Assembly (NCBI GenBank): GCA_963524305.1
Contig: CAURGH010000039.1
Location: 1 to 7,229 of the forward strand
Direction: 5' to 3'
Source of the DNA: JABCPH02 sp963524305
Lineage (GTDB): Bacteria; Fusobacteriota; Fusobacteriia; Fusobacteriales; Leptotrichiaceae
Length of the DNA: 7,229 nt
Under the pieces are notes generated by a model that did no database searches, was not told where the DNA came from, and saw only the letters and a list, made by a program, of their open reading frames with translations. The stretch's first letter is position 1. The number at the start of each line of letters is the position of its first letter. Below are positions 1 through 6,582 of the stretch, piece after piece. A program made the position numbers and the translations under genes.

Positions 1-55
1 TTTTTCAGAAAAAAAGAAGCTGAACTCAAAATTTTAACCATTTTGAGACAGCCCC
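1..55. mobile_element. Probable end of an insertion sequence (left edge)
   Basis: Read on the minus strand, the segment ends in GGGGCTGTCTCAAAAT, the kind of terminus carried by several transposase families (IS1182 and IS5 relatives have similar GGGGCTGTC-type ends). Just inside it is an 8-bp inverted repeat, CTCAAAAT at 25-32 and ATTTTGAG at 40-47, with a 7-base loop. A shorter pair, TTCAG 4-8 and CTGAA 20-24, lies further out. No transposase coding sequence is inside the window, so the element would extend to the left or be a remnant. The family cannot be decided from this fragment, and a simple hairpin with no transposon origin remains possible. Confidence 0.45.
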
Positions 56-121
56 ATTTTTAATTTATTTACCTTTCTTCATTTCTGTCATTTTAAAGTA
101 TAATTTTTTTAAATTTTTATA

Positions 122-150
122 TTGACAATCAAATTATTAAGTGGTACAAT
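122..150 (+). promoter_or_regulatory. Promoter of the mntR-troABCD operon
   Basis: A consensus -35 box TTGACA (122-127) is separated by exactly 17 bases from the -10 box TACAAT (145-150). A TG at 142-143 gives an extended -10 (TGGTACAAT). Transcription should start near 156-158, leaving a leader of about 50 bases before the regulator gene. This is the only strong sigma-70 type promoter seen upstream of the metal genes, so it probably serves the whole operon. An inverted repeat CAAATTA (130-136) / TAATTTG (151-157) flanks the -10 box. Confidence 0.8.
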
Positions 151-158
151 TAATTTGT

Positions 159-176
159 AATTAGGTTGACTTAATT
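159..176. promoter_or_regulatory. Candidate MntR/DtxR operator 1
   Basis: The 18-bp imperfect palindrome AATTAGGTTGACTTAATT pairs at 7 of 9 positions. Its left half contains TTAGGTT, matching the half-site of DtxR-family operators (known consensus TTAGGTTAGCCTAACCTAA). It begins at the predicted transcription start, so a bound repressor would cover the start site. Because the gene immediately downstream encodes a DtxR-family repressor, autoregulation is the natural inference. Binding itself is not shown by the sequence. Confidence 0.65.
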
Positions 177-182
177 TTATTA

Positions 183-196
183 TTAGGTATAGCTAA
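183..196. promoter_or_regulatory. Candidate MntR/DtxR operator 2
   Basis: TTAGGTATAGCTAA is a 14-bp palindrome with one mismatched pair (187/192). It again starts with TTAGGT, 22 bp after the same hexamer of the first site, which is about two helical turns. It ends next to the ribosome binding site (AAGGAG, 198-203). Two sites on one face of the helix would allow side-by-side binding of two dimers, as is known for DtxR-type proteins. This is inference; the second site is shorter and less certain than the first. Confidence 0.5.
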
Positions 197-209
197 AAAG
201 GAGTGAAAA

Positions 210-851
210 ATGAGTAGAAGTATAGAAGATTACTTAAAAGGCATTTATAGTTTACAGCAAAAAAATGAGTATTCAAATAAAAAATTGGCAGAATATTTGA
301 ATATTTCACCAGCATCAGTAAGTGAAATGATAAAAAAATTGATAAATAACAAGTATTTGATGATTGATAAGAAAAGTATTCAGCTTACTGAAAAAGGGAA
401 TGCTTTTGCGTTGAATGTAATACGGAAGCATCGAGTTTGGGAAGTATTTTTATTTGAAAAATTGGGATATGAGAAGGAAGAAGTTCATAAAGAAGCAGAA
501 ATTTTGGAACATGTAACGAGTGATAAACTTCTTCAGAGATTAGAAGAATTTTTATTTTATCCGACGAAATGTCCTCACGGGAAACCAATTTTTTATAATT
601 TGGAAGGTTTTAATGAAAAAAATATTATGAAATTATCTGAAGTGAATGAAGGTGATGAGGTTGTCATTTTGCGAATGGAGGAAAATAAGGAACTTTTTAA
701 TTATTTAACAGAATTGAATATAAATTTGAAAGAGAAATATGTTGTGAATAAAAAGGATCCGTTTGAAGGACCGATATATTTACAGAATGAAGAAGAGATT
801 AAAGCTGTGGCATTTAAAGCAACAGAAATGATAGAAGTTTACAAAATTTGA
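210..851 (+). CDS. mntR: DtxR/MntR-family metal-dependent transcriptional repressor
   Basis: This 213-residue cytoplasmic regulator probably represses the downstream transporter operon when loaded with metal. An N-terminal winged helix-turn-helix covers about residues 5-65 (recognition region near 26-50). The metal-binding and dimerization domain follows, about 66-135, and a C-terminal FeoA/SH3-like domain, about 137-213. The ligand pattern is D7, H74, E78, E97, E100, H101. These match Bacillus subtilis MntR D8, H77, E99, E102 and H103 in place, with Asp where iron-type DtxR has Met10 and Glu where it has Cys102, which points to manganese rather than iron. The three-domain length and the CPHG motif (121-124) are DtxR-like, so it resembles ScaR/TroR-type proteins more than short MntR. 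The start is fixed by AAGGAG at 198-203. It precedes troA by 13 bp. Family is certain; the metal is inferred. Confidence 0.92.
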   Translation: MSRSIEDYLKGIYSLQQKNEYSNKKLAEYLNISPASVSEMIKKLINNKYLMIDKKSIQLTEKGNAFALNVIRKHRVWEVFLFEKLGYEKEEVHKEAEILEHVTSDKLLQRLEEFLFYPTKCPHGKPIFYNLEGFNEKNIMKLSEVNEGDEVVILRMEENKELFNYLTELNINLKEKYVVNKKDPFEGPIYLQNEEEIKAVAFKATEMIEVYKI

Positions 852-864
852 AAGGAATTTGAAT

Positions 865-1818
865 ATGAAGAGTAGAAATGCGATTGAGAAAAAAATGAAT
901 TTAACAATCATTTTGAGTTTGATTATGATGTTTTTCATAATGTTGATTTCATGTGGTAAATTGAAAGAAAAACCACATTCAGAAGGAAAAATAAGGGTTA
1001 CAACAACTACAACGATGCTTACTGATCTAGTGAAAATAATTGGTGGTGATAAAGTAGAAGTGACAGGACTTATGGGAGAAGGAGTTGACCCGCATTTATA
1101 CAGTGCAAGTGCTGGAGATATTGAAAAGTTGGCAAATGCTGATGTAATCGTTTATGGGGGACTTCATCTTGAAGGGAAAATGACAGAAGTTTTTGAAAAA
1201 TTGTCGACTTTGGATAAGGCGATATTGAATGTTGGAAGCAAGCTTGATAAAAAGAAGGTTCATTTGATTGATGGGAAGACACCAGATCCACATGTGTGGT
1301 TTAATACAGAAATGTGGAAAACTGAAGCAAGAGCAGTGGCAGTTGAATTGGGAAAATTTGATGCTAAAAATAAAGATTATTATATGAAAAATTTTGAAAA
1401 TTACAAAATTCAGTTGGATGAATTGACAAATTATGTGAAGAAACGAATTGAGGAAATTCCCCCAAAAAGTAGAGTTCTTGTGACAGCTCATGATGCGTTT
1501 AATTATTTTGGAGAGCAGTTTGGTTTGGAAGTAAGGGCGATTCAAGGAGTTTCAACTGATTCAGAAACTGGTACGAAAAATATTAGTGATTTGGCAAATT
1601 TTATTGCTGAAAGAAATATAAAGGCAGTTTTTGTGGAGTCGTCAGTACCTAAAAAGAGTATAGAAGCATTGCAGGAAGCGGTGAAAGCTAGAGGAAAAGA
1701 GATAAAAATAGGTGGAGAGTTATATTCTGATTCGTTAGGAGATAAGCAGCATAATTCAGAGACTTATATTAAGACGGTTAAAGCGAATGCAGACACGATT
1801 GTAAATGCTTTGAAATAG
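865..1818 (+). CDS. troA: TroA-like metal-binding lipoprotein of an ABC importer
   Basis: This is the cluster A-I (ZnuA/TroA/PsaA) solute-binding protein, which captures Mn2+, Zn2+ or Fe2+ outside the inner membrane and hands it to the permease. With ATG at 865 it has 317 residues. A Lys-rich start and hydrophobic stretch end in the lipobox L-I-S-C, with C30 as the lipidated residue. The mature protein shows VTTTTTMLTDLV, LMGEGVDPHLYSASAGD and GGLHLEGKM, very close to Treponema TroA. Expected metal ligands are H77, H143 (DPHVWF), H209 (TAHDAFNYF) and D293 (SLGD). It lacks the long His-rich loop of many zinc-specific ZnuA proteins. An in-frame TTG at 859 lies next to the ribosome binding site (AAAGGAA, 851-857), which favours the ATG at 865. 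Substrate among Mn/Zn/Fe cannot be fixed from sequence; the MntR-like regulator favours Mn. Confidence 0.93.
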   Translation: MKSRNAIEKKMNLTIILSLIMMFFIMLISCGKLKEKPHSEGKIRVTTTTTMLTDLVKIIGGDKVEVTGLMGEGVDPHLYSASAGDIEKLANADVIVYGGLHLEGKMTEVFEKLSTLDKAILNVGSKLDKKKVHLIDGKTPDPHVWFNTEMWKTEARAVAVELGKFDAKNKDYYMKNFENYKIQLDELTNYVKKRIEEIPPKSRVLVTAHDAFNYFGEQFGLEVRAIQGVSTDSETGTKNISDLANFIAERNIKAVFVESSVPKKSIEALQEAVKARGKEIKIGGELYSDSLGDKQHNSETYIKTVKANADTIVNALK

Positions 1819-1881
1819 TTGAAAATTTTATAAAAACGAAGAGAAATAGAATAAATAAGACAGAATCAATTAGGAGGAAAA

Positions 1882-2613
1882 ATGAGTATTATAAAAGTGG
1901 AAGATTTGACAGTGGCGTATGAAGATAAGCCAGTTTTGTGGGATATTGAGCTGGAAGTGAAAAAGGGAGTGTTAATGGCAATTGTAGGACCGAATGGAGC
2001 TGGGAAGTCGACTTTGATTAAGACAATGTTGGATTTGATAAAGCCGATTACTGGGGAAGTTAGGTTTTATGGAGAAAAATATAGTAAAGTGCGTGATAGA
2101 ATTGCATATGTTCCGCAAAGAGGAAGTGTTGACTGGGATTTTCCAACTACGGTATTTGATGTTGTGGAAATGGGGAGATATGGAAAAGTTGGCTGGCTGA
2201 AAAGAGTTGGGAAGATTGATAAGGAAAAAACGAGAGAAGCGATTAAAATGGTGGAAATGGAAGAGTTTTCAGATAGACAAATCAGTCAATTATCTGGAGG
2301 TCAACAGCAACGGGTATTTTTAGCAAGAGCATTGGTTCAGGAAGCAGAGATTTACTTTATGGATGAGCCTTTTCAAGGTGTTGACAATAAAACTGAAAAA
2401 TCAATAATTAAAATATTGAAAAAATTGAGAGATGAAAACAAGACGGTAATAGTTGTTCACCATGATTTGCAAACTGTAAAAGAATATTTTGATTATGTGA
2501 CGTTCATAAATGTGTCTGTCGTTGCATCTGGGCCTGTTGAAGAAATTTTCACGCCAGAAAACATTGAAAAAACTTACAAAAATAAAAAATTAAGTGAAAG
2601 AGAGGGCAGTTAA
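1882..2613 (+). CDS. troB: Metal ABC transporter ATP-binding protein
   Basis: This 243-residue cytoplasmic ATPase powers the Mn/Zn/Fe importer. All nucleotide-binding motifs are intact: Walker A GPNGAGKST (36-44), Q-loop Q79 in YVPQR, signature LSGGQ (137-141), Walker B ending in MDEP (160-163) and H-loop H194. The stretch after the Q-loop, RGSVDWDFPTTVFDVVEMGRY, is characteristic of the TroB/MntB/PsaB/ZnuC branch. The start has a perfect AGGAGG (1872-1877) and follows a 63-bp gap after troA that shows no promoter or terminator I can support. It ends 1 bp before the troC start, so TroB and TroC are probably translationally coupled. Confidence 0.95.
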   Translation: MSIIKVEDLTVAYEDKPVLWDIELEVKKGVLMAIVGPNGAGKSTLIKTMLDLIKPITGEVRFYGEKYSKVRDRIAYVPQRGSVDWDFPTTVFDVVEMGRYGKVGWLKRVGKIDKEKTREAIKMVEMEEFSDRQISQLSGGQQQRVFLARALVQEAEIYFMDEPFQGVDNKTEKSIIKILKKLRDENKTVIVVHHDLQTVKEYFDYVTFINVSVVASGPVEEIFTPENIEKTYKNKKLSEREGS

Positions 2614-2614
2614 T

Positions 2615-3526
2615 ATGAATTTTATGATTGACCACACTTTTAGAACAGTTGCACTCGGGTGTTCGTTGCTTGGAATGGTGTCAGGAATATTGGGATGTTT
2701 TGCGGTATTGCGAAAACAAAGTTTGCTTGGAGATGCAGTTTCTCATGCTTCTTTGCCAGGTGTATGCCTTGCCTTTTTATTCACAAATGTGAAGGAAACA
2801 GAAGTTCTGTTATTCGGAGCATTAATAACAGGTGTAATTTGTATTGGATTAATTCAGTTAATTCAAAATTATACGAAAATAAAATTTGATAGTGCGTTAG
2901 CCTTGATTTTATCAGTATTTTTCGGATTGGGATTAGTTTTACTTTCCTACATGAACAAATTACCTGGCTCGAATAAATCGGGATTGAATAAATTTATTTT
3001 TGGACAAGCGTCGACATTTATAGAACGAGATGTCAATGTAATTTTTATTGCAGGAATTGTACTTTTAGCAATAATTATGCTATTTTGGAAAGAGTTCAAG
3101 CTTGTTTCATTCGATTCAGATTTTGCAAAAACATTAGGTTTTCCAAGTAAAAAAATCGAAATTTTAATTTCCGTATTAATCGTAGTGACTGTAATAATCG
3201 GAATCCAGGCAGCAGGAGTAATTTTAATAAGTGCAATGTTAATTTCTCCAGCAGTTGCCGCAAGACAATGGACAGATAAACTTTCAGTTATGGTAATTTT
3301 ATCAGCGATTTTTGGCGGTATATCAGGATTTTTTGGAACACTGATCAGTATAAGCCAAGAAAATTTGCCGACAGGACCGATTATCGTAGTAATTATAAGT
3401 TTAATCGTGCTTTTCAGCATTCTATTTTCAAACAAACGAGGAATTATTTTTAAAATTATAAGAAATAATCAAAAAAGAAAATTAAATCTAGATAAATTAA
3501 AAGAGGCGAAAGGAGAGGATAAATAA
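2615..3526 (+). CDS. troC: Metal ABC transporter permease (ABC-3 family), first copy
   Basis: This 303-residue integral membrane protein is one half of the transmembrane channel of the importer. It has about eight to nine hydrophobic segments. ABC-3 hallmarks are GDAVSHASLPG (39-49, the cytoplasmic loop near the ATPase), IQAAGVILISAMLISPAVAA (198-217) and LPTGPIIVV (251-259). The last about 30 residues form a Lys-rich cytoplasmic tail. The in-frame GTG at 2594 lies inside troB and lacks a suitable ribosome binding site; ATG at 2615 has GAGAGGG just upstream and is preferred. Its stop codon overlaps the start of the next permease by one base (TAATG). With TroD it would form a heterodimeric channel. 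Confidence 0.93.
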   Translation: MNFMIDHTFRTVALGCSLLGMVSGILGCFAVLRKQSLLGDAVSHASLPGVCLAFLFTNVKETEVLLFGALITGVICIGLIQLIQNYTKIKFDSALALILSVFFGLGLVLLSYMNKLPGSNKSGLNKFIFGQASTFIERDVNVIFIAGIVLLAIIMLFWKEFKLVSFDSDFAKTLGFPSKKIEILISVLIVVTVIIGIQAAGVILISAMLISPAVAARQWTDKLSVMVILSAIFGGISGFFGTLISISQENLPTGPIIVVIISLIVLFSILFSNKRGIIFKIIRNNQKRKLNLDKLKEAKGEDK

Positions 3527-4623
3527 TGATACATTTTGCGTTGGAAATACAGTTAATTGCGATTATGGTTGCGAGTGCCTGTTCGATTTTAGGAACTTTT
3601 CTTGTATTAAAAAGTATGGCAATGGTGTCAGATGCTATCACTCATACGATTTTACTTGGAATTGTAGTTGCATTTTTTATGGTCCATGACTTAAATTCTC
3701 CTTTATTAATCGTCGGTGCAGGAATTGTAGGAGTTATGACAGTTTACCTTGTGGAACTATTAAATTCTACAAGGCTTGTCAAAGAGGATTCCGCAATTGG
3801 AGTAATTTTTCCACTGTTATTTAGTATTGCAGTAATTTTGCTTTCAAAATTTGCTCAAAATGTGCATTTGGATGTTGACTCAGTATTATTAGGAGAATTA
3901 GCCTTTGCACCATTCAACCGAGTAGCAATTTTCGGATTAAGCATTCCAAAAGGATTACTAACAACTACCATAATTTTTTTAGTAAATTTATCATTCATAA
4001 CAATTTTTTTCAAGGAATTAAAAATTTCAGTATTCGACAGAGCATTGGCGTTGACACTTGGAATGAGACCAATATTAATCCACTATATGTTGATGTCGCT
4101 AGTTTCAATGACAGCAGTTGCCTCTTTTGAAGCAGTTGGATCCATTTTAGTCGTAGCCTTCATGATAGGCCCTCCAATAACAGCCTACTTGCTTACTGAC
4201 AAACTAAAAGTAATGATTATTTTAAGCACACTGTTAGGAGCATTTGCTAGCATTACAGGTTTCTATTTTGCTAGACTTTTTGATGTTTCAATCGCAGGAA
4301 GCATCGCTGTTGCAATTGGAGTAATTTTTCTTGTAACATTAATTTTTTCTCCAAAAAAAGGTTTAATTTTTACAATAAATCGGAAAAAATCTCAAAAAAT
4401 GGCATTTTCATTAAGAATTTTATTAATTCATTTGTCGAATCACGCCAATACCAAAAAGGAAAAAGATGAATGCGGAGTTAAAACTATTGAAAATCATCTA
4501 GGTTGGAACAAAAGTTTTTTGAAAAAAGTTATTGACAAAGCTGAAAAAAACAAATATATTTATATTGATAACGGAATTTTAAAACTTTCTAAGCGTGGAG
4601 AAAAAGTTATTGACAGTTATTAA
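3526..4623 (+). CDS. troD: Metal ABC transporter permease with C-terminal winged-helix-like tail
   Basis: This 365-residue second ABC-3 permease should pair with TroC. Membrane segments fill about residues 8-280, with SDAITHTILLG (35-45), EAVGSILVVAFMIGPP (202-217) and LLTDKLKVMIILS (222-234) as family landmarks. Translation is coupled to troC (TAATG overlap; AGGAGAGG at 3511-3518). The protein is longer than a minimal permease because about 80 hydrophilic residues follow the last membrane helix (284-365). Their end, KNKYIYIDNGILKLSKRG (341-358), aligns without gaps to the wing of the operon's own regulator, NNKYLMIDKKSIQLTEKG (46-63). DtxR-like tails on such permeases are known (for example Bacillus subtilis MntC), but their function is not settled. 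H302, H306, C316 and H324 in the tail could bind metal; that is speculative. Confidence 0.92.
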   Translation: MIHFALEIQLIAIMVASACSILGTFLVLKSMAMVSDAITHTILLGIVVAFFMVHDLNSPLLIVGAGIVGVMTVYLVELLNSTRLVKEDSAIGVIFPLLFSIAVILLSKFAQNVHLDVDSVLLGELAFAPFNRVAIFGLSIPKGLLTTTIIFLVNLSFITIFFKELKISVFDRALALTLGMRPILIHYMLMSLVSMTAVASFEAVGSILVVAFMIGPPITAYLLTDKLKVMIILSTLLGAFASITGFYFARLFDVSIAGSIAVAIGVIFLVTLIFSPKKGLIFTINRKKSQKMAFSLRILLIHLSNHANTKKEKDECGVKTIENHLGWNKSFLKKVIDKAEKNKYIYIDNGILKLSKRGEKVIDSY

Positions 4624-4659
4624 TTAATTTGAAATTTTAGAAGGAAAAGGTGGCGAAAA

Positions 4660-5556
4660 ATGGATACAAAATCAAGAGAAAAAATGCGTGGAGTGATACT
4701 CGCAAGTTTAGCCTCAAGTTTATGGTCAATTTCAGGAATTTCAGGAGAGATTCTTTTTAAGAAATATAATTTTTCGTCAGATTGGTTAGTTTCCACTAGA
4801 ACTATGATTTCAGGAATATTGCTATTTTTAATCGTAATTTTCGTTGAAAAAAAATCAGTCTTAAAGCCACTAGAAAACAAGCGAGACACACTTGGAATAA
4901 TTCTATTCGGACTAGCAGGAATGTACTTTGTTCAATATACATATTTTCGGACAATTGAACTAAGCAATGTTTCATTTGCAACAATTTTACAGTTTACAGC
5001 ACCATTTTTCATATTTATTTATGAATCTGTAAAAAATAAAAAAATTCCGGCAATTTCGACTTTAATTTTACTTTTTATGACCGTTTTAGGAGTTGTATTC
5101 ATAGCGACAAAAGGAAAAATTTCAAGTTTATCTGTCCCTCCAGAAGCGCTATTTATTGGACTTTTTTCAGCAATTATGATTGCCTTTTACTCAATTTATC
5201 CAAAAAAACTGTTGAAAAAATATGGCAGCATAACAGTAGTTGGCTGGGGAATGATTATAGGAAGCATAGCTTCAAACATTGTTCACCCAATTTGGAAAAT
5301 AGAAGGAGATGTAAACACAAAGTCCATAATCCAAGTAGCAACAGTCGTAATTTTAGGAACTTCTGTCGCCTATTTAATCTATATCGCAAGTTTAAATTAC
5401 ATTTCCTCATCACTTGCAGGAATATTGACAGCCTTCGAGCCAGTACTTGCGGCAATATTATCAGTAATAATTTTTGGATTAAGATTTTCTGTTGTTGAAT
5501 TAATTGGATTTGCATTGGTTTTCGTTTCAATATTTATTTTGGAAAAAAGATTATAA
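4660..5556 (+). CDS. EamA/DMT-superfamily transporter
   Basis: This 298-residue inner-membrane protein has ten predicted helices in two EamA repeats (about residues 11-150 and 163-296), the standard drug/metabolite transporter layout and length. Typical motifs are the first-helix SLWSISGISGE (20-30), LSNVSFATILQFTAPFF (101-117), the second-repeat SLNYISSSLAGILTAFEPVLAA (244-265) and a basic C-terminus EKRL. Substrates in the family range from amino acids and nucleotides to drugs and cannot be predicted here. The start has AAAAGGTGG (4645-4653) at good spacing. It lies 36 bp after troD with no visible terminator or promoter, so it may be the last gene of the metal operon, though a metal-related role is only a guess from position. 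Confidence 0.9.
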   Translation: MDTKSREKMRGVILASLASSLWSISGISGEILFKKYNFSSDWLVSTRTMISGILLFLIVIFVEKKSVLKPLENKRDTLGIILFGLAGMYFVQYTYFRTIELSNVSFATILQFTAPFFIFIYESVKNKKIPAISTLILLFMTVLGVVFIATKGKISSLSVPPEALFIGLFSAIMIAFYSIYPKKLLKKYGSITVVGWGMIIGSIASNIVHPIWKIEGDVNTKSIIQVATVVILGTSVAYLIYIASLNYISSSLAGILTAFEPVLAAILSVIIFGLRFSVVELIGFALVFVSIFILEKRL

Positions 5557-5595
5557 ATAAATTTTGAGAATTTAATTTTAAAAAATTTCTAATAT

Positions 5596-5623
5596 TTGTT
5601 TAATGAAGATGTGATATTATTAT
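5596..5623 (+). promoter_or_regulatory. Weak candidate promoter of the META lipoprotein gene
   Basis: TTGTTT (5596-5601) and TATTAT (5618-5623) are separated by 16 bases in the gap after the EamA gene. The match is modest and the region is almost pure A/T, so other -10-like boxes occur (for example TATAAA near 5672). A promoter somewhere in this 199-bp gap is likely, since the next gene looks functionally separate, but its exact place is uncertain. Confidence 0.3.
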
Positions 5624-5649
5624 GATGAAAAGATAAAAAGAATAAATCA

Positions 5650-5725
5650 TAAAATCTTAAATTAAAGTCTATTATAAAATTTAGAGAAATTTGAAAATAT
5701 TAGAAATATAAATTTTAAGATTTTA
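5650..5725. repeat. Long-range inverted repeat in the leader of the META gene
   Basis: TAAAATCTTAAA (5650-5661) is the exact reverse complement of TTTAAGATTTTA (5714-5725), a 12-bp stem around a 52-base AT-rich loop. It ends about 18 bases before the ribosome binding site (AGAGGA, 5744-5749). It could be a leader RNA stem or a chance match in AT-rich DNA. There is no T-run or GC-rich stem that would make it a terminator. Confidence 0.3.
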
Positions 5726-5755
5726 GATAAAAAATTTTAGAAAAGAGGAATAAAA

Positions 5756-6538
5756 ATGAAAAAGACATTTGTTTTATTCGGAATTTTAACAGTTTTCTTA
5801 CTAAGTTGCATTTCTTTAGGTGCAAAAACGAAAAAGAAAATTATTAACTTAAACGAAACTTCATGGGAATTATTACAAATTACCAAAAGAGGTAAAGAAC
5901 AATTAATTCCCCAAAACGCAAATATCACAATTAATTTTGCAGATAACAAAATTAACGGAAATTCAGGAGTAAATAGCTATTTTGGAGATTATAAAATCAA
6001 AAATAATTCAATTTTAACTGCAAATCCTGCAGCAACATTAATGGCAGGTCCAGAAGAATTAATGAAAATCGAACAAAGATTTTTAGAAACATTGCAAAAT
6101 TCTCCAAGAATAACTTATAGCAATACAACTTTAAGTTTGAAAAATAAAAATGGAGAAATTTGGACATTCCAAAAATTAGATTTAAGTGAAAAATTAAAAA
6201 ATACAAAATGGAAACTTTTGGAAATGGGACAAACAACACTTCCAGAAAAAAATGGAGAAATAACAATTTCTTTCGACGAAAACAAAGTAAATGGAAATTC
6301 AGGAGTAAACAACTATTTTGGAAGTTATGAAATCAAAAATAACAGCATTAAAATCGGACCAGTTGGCTCTACAAGAATGGCAGGACCAGAAAATTTAATG
6401 AAAATCGAATTTGAATATTTAAAATTATTACAAGATTCTAAAACTATAGAATTTAATAATAATCTTTTGATTTTGACTACTAATGATGGGAAAGTTTTGA
6501 AATTTGAGAAGATTGATGACAGAGTTTATCATTATTAG
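5756..6538 (+). CDS. Lipoprotein with two tandem META (HslJ-like) domains
   Basis: This 260-residue protein starts with a Lys-rich hydrophobic signal ending in the lipobox L-L-S-C (C18), so it is probably a membrane-anchored lipoprotein. Two META domains follow, about residues 35-140 and 147-252, offset by 112 residues. Each carries T-x-W at its start, NGNSGVN-x-YFG (67-76 and 179-188), Y-x-IKNNSI and MAGPE (96-100 and 208-212), then LMKIE. The META domain is known from E. coli HslJ, a heat-inducible lipoprotein linked to novobiocin resistance, and from Leishmania META1; its molecular function is unknown. Most META domains have Cys in the GCN and MACP motifs; here both are replaced (GVN, MAGP) in both copies. 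Start chosen by AGAGGA at 5744-5749. It is preceded by a 199-bp gap and followed by a separate promoter, so it is probably transcribed alone. Confidence 0.88.
   Translation: MKKTFVLFGILTVFLLSCISLGAKTKKKIINLNETSWELLQITKRGKEQLIPQNANITINFADNKINGNSGVNSYFGDYKIKNNSILTANPAATLMAGPEELMKIEQRFLETLQNSPRITYSNTTLSLKNKNGEIWTFQKLDLSEKLKNTKWKLLEMGQTTLPEKNGEITISFDENKVNGNSGVNNYFGSYEIKNNSIKIGPVGSTRMAGPENLMKIEFEYLKLLQDSKTIEFNNNLLILTTNDGKVLKFEKIDDRVYHY
5954..6349 (+). repeat. Internal duplication encoding the two META domains
   Basis: The stretch at 5954-6013 recurs at 6290-6349, a 336-bp offset, with about 50 of 60 bases identical and matching protein NGNSGVN-x-YFG-x-Y. This marks the second META domain as a tandem copy of the first within one gene. 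Conservation is highest in this core and in the LMKIE region, lower elsewhere, so the duplication is old. Confidence 0.75.
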
Positions 6539-6582
6539 GTGTTAGAGATAGAGAATTTCAAAAAAATCACAAAAAAACAACA

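Noticed and set aside
23..32. AACTCAAAAT occurring both near the left edge and at 7186-7195
   Set aside because: A 10-base AT-rich match; the surrounding terminus sequences differ, so it is not evidence for one composite element.
65..91. Eight-codon minus-strand frame (MTEMKKGK) beside the left insertion-sequence end
   Set aside because: Too short and without initiation signals; it cannot be distinguished from chance.
859..864. TTG as start of troA
   Set aside because: It is only two codons upstream of an ATG at better distance from the ribosome binding site at 851-857.
1096..1545. Open frame of 149 codons on the minus strand inside troA
   Set aside because: It lies wholly opposite a clearly conserved TroA sequence, its protein is low-complexity Phe/Ile/His-rich, and no ribosome binding site fits; it is a shadow.
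1819..1881. Possible promoter or terminator between troA and troB
   Set aside because: No paired -35/-10 boxes and no stem followed by a T-run; the GAAAATTTT palindrome is too short.
2594..2614. GTG start of troC overlapping troB
   Set aside because: No ribosome binding site at proper distance, and the permease family begins at about the ATG at 2615, which has GAGAGGG upstream.
2947..3435. Open frame of 162 codons on the minus strand inside troC
   Set aside because: It is antisense to conserved permease helices, where AT-rich hydrophobic codons readily give open complementary frames.
5557..5595. Possible terminator after the EamA gene
   Set aside because: Only weak all-A/T pairing with no stable stem and T-tail; not distinguishable from base composition.
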